10,822 nt of DNA from Caulobacterales bacterium RIFOXYB1_FULL_67_16 (lineage in GTDB: Bacteria > Pseudomonadota > Alphaproteobacteria > Caulobacterales > Caulobacteraceae): the NCBI GenBank assembly GCA_001796045.1, contig MGLN01000065.1, forward strand, positions 1 through 10,822, given 5' to 3'. The notes under the pieces were generated by a model that was given only the letters and a program-made list of their open reading frames with translations, searched no databases and was not told the origin of the DNA. Numbering within the stretch: position 1 is the stretch's first letter; every line of letters starts with the position of its first letter. This document shows, in pieces, positions 6,770 to 10,822 of this stretch. The translations under genes were made by a program, and so were the position numbers.

Positions 6770-7855
6770 ATGCGCATCGTTCTGGCCACCGACGCCTGGG
6801 AGCCTCAGGTCAACGGCGTCGTCCGCACCCTGACCCGCACTGTCGCGGAATGCCGCGCCATGGGGCATGAGGTCGAGGTCATCGAACCCAGCCTGTTCAA
6901 GACCATCCCGTGCCCGACCTATCCGGAGATCCGCCTGGCCCTGGGCGCTGAGGAAGAAATTCGCGAGATGCTGCGCGCCTTTGAACCCGAGGCGGTCCAT
7001 ATCGCCACCGAGGGTCCGATCGGCATCGCCACGCGCCGGATTTGTGTGGAATGGAAGCTGCCCTTCACGACCAGCTATCACACCAAATTCCCGGAATATG
7101 TCTCGGCCCGGTTCCCGATCCCGGTCCAGGTCGGCTACGCCTACATGAAATGGTTCCATAAGCCGTCGGGTCGGCTGATGGTGGCGACCCCGACCCTGCG
7201 CGACGAACTGGTCGAGCACGGCTTCAAGAACGTCTCCCCCTGGTCGCGCGGCGTGGACACTGAGATGTTCAACCCCGAACTCGACCGGATCTACGATCGG
7301 ATGGGCGGGAAGGACTGGCCTCGACCCTTCTTCCTGAACGTCGGCCGGGTGGCGGTGGAGAAGAATATCGAGGCCTTCCTGGAGCTGGACCTGCCCGGCA
7401 CCAAGATCGTGGTGGGCGACGGCCCGGCGCGGGCGGAGCTGCAGGAGAAGTATCCGGAGGCGAAATTCCTCGGCGCCCGCTTCGGCGAGGAGCTGGCCCG
7501 GTGTTTCCGCGACGCGGACGTCTTCGTCTTCCCCAGCTGGACCGACACCTTCGGTCTGGTGATCCTGGAGGCGATGGCGGCCGGGACGCCGGTGGCGGCC
7601 TATCCGGCGCACGGTCCCATCGACATCATTCCGGGCTCGAACGCCGGGGTGATCGATGACGATCTGAAGACGGCCTGTCTGAAGTGTCTGGAACTCGATC
7701 GGGGCGAGGTGCGCGCCTACGCGGAAAAATTCAGCTGGCGCGCCTCGGCCGAACAGTTCGTCGAGAATCTGGAACCCTATCCGGAACCCGAACGGGGCCG
7801 TTTCTGGCGTCGCCTGCGGCGCATCGCCCGTATCCGCAAACGCGCCGCCGCCTAG
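6770..7855 (+). CDS. GT4-family glycosyltransferase (GT-B fold), membrane-associated hexosyl/mannosyltransferase-like
   Basis: This 361-residue enzyme has the two Rossmann-like halves of GT4 glycosyltransferases. The N-terminal acceptor half opens with MRIVLATDAWEPQVNGVVRT, the glycine-containing loop typical of the subgroup that includes glycolipid and phosphatidylinositol mannosyltransferases, and has SYHTKFPEY (102-110). The C-terminal donor half has NVGRVAVEKN (190-199; Arg193 and Lys198 are the expected phosphate contacts), VVGDGPARAEL, and the E-x7-E region as D259 to E267 in SWTDTFGLVILEAMAAG, where Asp stands for the first Glu. Residues 342-358 form a strongly basic tail that may bind acidic membrane lipids. 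No signal peptide or membrane span is evident, so it probably acts on the cytoplasmic face of the inner membrane. The 83-bp upstream gap shows only a weak AGGG at 6753-6756. Its place between the GDP-mannose fusion and the mutase suggests a mannose or glucose donor, but donor and acceptor cannot be read from sequence. Confidence 0.88.
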   Translation: MRIVLATDAWEPQVNGVVRTLTRTVAECRAMGHEVEVIEPSLFKTIPCPTYPEIRLALGAEEEIREMLRAFEPEAVHIATEGPIGIATRRICVEWKLPFTTSYHTKFPEYVSARFPIPVQVGYAYMKWFHKPSGRLMVATPTLRDELVEHGFKNVSPWSRGVDTEMFNPELDRIYDRMGGKDWPRPFFLNVGRVAVEKNIEAFLELDLPGTKIVVGDGPARAELQEKYPEAKFLGARFGEELARCFRDADVFVFPSWTDTFGLVILEAMAAGTPVAAYPAHGPIDIIPGSNAGVIDDDLKTACLKCLELDRGEVRAYAEKFSWRASAEQFVENLEPYPEPERGRFWRRLRRIARIRKRAAA

Positions 7856-7894
7856 TTTTTCGGCGCCCCGACCGTTTCCATTCTAGTTTTCGGC
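7852..7894. repeat. Short direct repeat pair CTAGTTTT(T)CGGC around the GT4 stop and the mutase leader
   Basis: CTAGTTTTTCGGC at 7852-7864, which includes the TAG stop of the glycosyltransferase gene, is repeated as CTAGTTTTCGGC at 7883-7894, 31 bp downstream and 12 bp before the mutase ATG. CTAG and T-runs are rare in this GC-rich DNA, so the match stands out. The first T-run follows a GC-rich 7-bp dyad at the gene end (7816-7822 with 7842-7848), so a weak terminator there is possible. Function is unknown. Confidence 0.4.
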
Positions 7895-7906
7895 ACGCGA
7901 GACGCC

Positions 7907-9406
7907 ATGCTTACGCCGCGCCCAGACCTGAAGCCGAACACGGCCGCCTATGAGACCCAGGCCCTGGTCAAGCCGACCGGCTTCCGAGAGTACGATGCGC
8001 GCTGGATCCTGGAGAAGGAGATCAATCTCCTCGGGGTCCAGGCGGTGGGCCTGGGCCTGGCCACCTACGTCCACGGGATCGGGGTGGAGCCCAAGATCGT
8101 CGTCGGTCATGATTTCCGCGGCTACAGCCTCAGCGTCAAACAGGCCCTGATCCTCGGCCTGCTGGAGGGCGGGATGGAGGTGCTGGACGTCGGCCTGGCC
8201 CTGTCGCCCATGGCCTATTTCGGTCAGTTCGAGCTGGACGCGCCCTGTGTGGCCATGGTCACCGCCAGCCATAACGAGAACGGCTGGACCGGGGTGAAGA
8301 TGGGGGCGAACAAGCCCCTGACCTTCGGCCCCGAGGAGATGGGCCGGCTGAAGCAGATCGTGCTGAACGGCGAGGGCGTGGCCCGGTCGGGCGGGAAACT
8401 GGTCCGGGTCGAGGACTTCCGCGAGACCTATGTGGCCGACGTGGCCTCCAAGGTTCAGATCAAGCGCCCGCTGAAGGTCGTCTGCGCCTGCGGCAACGGC
8501 ACGGCCGGGGCCTTTGCCCCCGAGGCCCTGCGACGGATGGGGGTGGAGGTGATCGAGATGGACACCGACCTCGACTACACCTTCCCCAAGTACAATCCGA
8601 ACCCGGAAGATCACGCCATGTTGGTGCAGATGGCTGAGCGGGTGAAGGAGACCGGCGCCGACCTGGCTCTGGGCTTCGACGGCGACGGCGACCGCTGCGG
8701 CGTGGTGGACGACACCGGCGAGGAGATCTTCGCCGACAAGATCGGCCTGATGCTGGCCCGCGACCTGTCCAAGGTCTATCCGGACAGCACCTTCGTGGTC
8801 GATGTGAAATCGACCGGCCTCTACAAGACCGACGAGATCCTGAAGGCCAACGGCGCCGAGGTGGTCTACTGGAAGACGGGCCACTCCTACATCAAGCGCA
8901 AGACCGCCGAACTGGGCGCCCTGGCCGGGTTCGAGAAGTCGGGCCACTTCTTCATGGCCGGGGACCTGGGGCATGGGTACGACGACGGCCTGGTCGCGGC
9001 CGGGGCGGTTCTCGCCATGCTGGATCGCAATCCCGGCAAGAAACTCAGTGAGCTGAAGGCGGCCCTGCCGGACGCCTGGACCAGCCTGACCATGTCGCCC
9101 CACTGCGACGACGAGCTGAAGTACGGCGTGCTGGAGCGGATCGTGAAGGAATACGCCGACCTGGCCGAGGCCGGCGGCGAGATCCTGGGGCGCAGGATCG
9201 TCGAGGCCATCACCGTCAACGGGGTGCGGGTGCACCTGGAGGACGGCTCCTGGGTCCTGGTCCGAGCCTCGTCGAACAAGCCCGAGCTGGTGGTGGTGGT
9301 CGAGAGCATGCGCTCCGAGGACGACATGCGCGACCTGTTCCGCAAGGAGATCAAGCCGCGCCTGGCCGCCTATCCCGAGATCGGCGCCTTCAATCAGGAA
9401 ATCTGA
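7907..9406 (+). CDS. Phosphomannomutase/phosphoglucomutase (alpha-D-phosphohexomutase family)
   Basis: The enzyme interconverts hexose 6-phosphate and 1-phosphate through a phosphoserine, giving mannose-1-phosphate for GDP-mannose and glucose-1-phosphate for dTDP- and UDP-glucose. It has 499 residues, slightly longer than the roughly 460 of the AlgC type. Domain 1 carries the phosphoserine loop VTASHNENG (118-126; Ser121). Domain 2/3 carries the Mg2+ loop GFDGDGDRCG (256-265; Asp258, Asp260, Asp262). The sugar-specificity loop is FEKSGHFF (342-349), and the C-terminal phosphate-binding loop is RASSNKPEL (453-461). The dual-specificity call rests on the overall similarity to PMM/PGM enzymes rather than to PgcA or GlmM; the precise substrate preference is inferred. 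It follows the GT4 gene by 51 bp, probably in the same transcription unit, and supplies substrate to both the guanylyltransferase and RfbA encoded nearby. Codon use is strongly biased to C/G-ending codons. The ATG at 7907 has no strong Shine-Dalgarno. Confidence 0.92.
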   Translation: MLTPRPDLKPNTAAYETQALVKPTGFREYDARWILEKEINLLGVQAVGLGLATYVHGIGVEPKIVVGHDFRGYSLSVKQALILGLLEGGMEVLDVGLALSPMAYFGQFELDAPCVAMVTASHNENGWTGVKMGANKPLTFGPEEMGRLKQIVLNGEGVARSGGKLVRVEDFRETYVADVASKVQIKRPLKVVCACGNGTAGAFAPEALRRMGVEVIEMDTDLDYTFPKYNPNPEDHAMLVQMAERVKETGADLALGFDGDGDRCGVVDDTGEEIFADKIGLMLARDLSKVYPDSTFVVDVKSTGLYKTDEILKANGAEVVYWKTGHSYIKRKTAELGALAGFEKSGHFFMAGDLGHGYDDGLVAAGAVLAMLDRNPGKKLSELKAALPDAWTSLTMSPHCDDELKYGVLERIVKEYADLAEAGGEILGRRIVEAITVNGVRVHLEDGSWVLVRASSNKPELVVVVESMRSEDDMRDLFRKEIKPRLAAYPEIGAFNQEI

Positions 9407-9407
9407 T

Positions 9408-9420
9408 CGGGCTGAACCCG
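9408..9420. terminator. Small hairpin between convergent mutase and glmS genes
   Basis: CGGG-CTGAA-CCCG forms a perfect 4-bp stem with a 5-base loop in the 21-bp gap between the two convergent stop codons. It could fold in transcripts from either strand, but it is short and lacks a following U-run on either side, so it is at best a weak bidirectional terminator or pause site. Confidence 0.2.
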
Positions 9421-9427
9421 TCGGTCT

Positions 9428-10822
<1,395 letters not shown>

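Noticed and set aside
7883..9235. A 450-codon open frame on the minus strand opposite the phosphohexomutase
   Set aside because: His/Gly/Gln/Leu-rich composition typical of the mirror of a GC-biased gene; it is exactly covered by the mutase coding sequence.

Overview
The window is very GC-rich, densely coding DNA with short intergenic gaps. The protein sequences look alphaproteobacterial. Within that class a Caulobacterales-type genome (Brevundimonas or Caulobacter-like) is my best guess; this is an impression from protein style, gene content and the short PutA with a separate Lrp-type regulator, not a database match. No rRNA, tRNA, CRISPR array, IS element or phage gene was seen.

Layout: (1) 1-680, the 3' two thirds of rfbA (glucose-1-phosphate thymidylyltransferase), cut by the left edge. 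(2) 684-3815 on the minus strand, putA, the bifunctional proline catabolic enzyme, ending 3 bp from rfbA in a tail-to-tail arrangement. (3) A 110-bp divergent control region, then putR (3926-4387), an Lrp/AsnC regulator likely to control putA. (4) 4479-6686, an unusual fusion of a mannose-1-phosphate guanylyltransferase with an AGE-type (N-acylglucosamine 2-epimerase / type III phosphomannose isomerase) barrel. (5) 6770-7855, a GT4 glycosyltransferase with a very basic C-terminal tail. (6) 7907-9406, a phosphomannomutase/phosphoglucomutase. (7) 9428-10822 on the minus strand, the 3' three quarters of glmS, cut by the right edge.

Taken together, five of the seven genes make or use sugar precursors. 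The mutase interconverts hexose 6- and 1-phosphates, which feed RfbA (dTDP-glucose, towards dTDP-rhamnose) and the guanylyltransferase (GDP-mannose). GlmS opens the UDP-GlcNAc route, and the GT4 enzyme probably uses a nucleotide sugar at the membrane. This is a neighbourhood for envelope polysaccharide, LPS or glycolipid supply. The putA-putR pair is a self-contained proline-utilisation module inserted between them and is not obviously related in function.

The most interesting object is the 735-residue fusion. It recreates the PMI-GMP bifunctional layout with a different C-terminal fold. Yet that AGE-like half appears to have lost the histidines and other polar residues of the family's active-site motifs, so it may be a pseudo-enzyme or have a changed activity. 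Smaller points are a dyad in the putA-putR intergenic region, a strong dyad upstream of the fusion gene, a 12-13 bp direct repeat between the GT4 and mutase genes, and a cationic tail on the glycosyltransferase.
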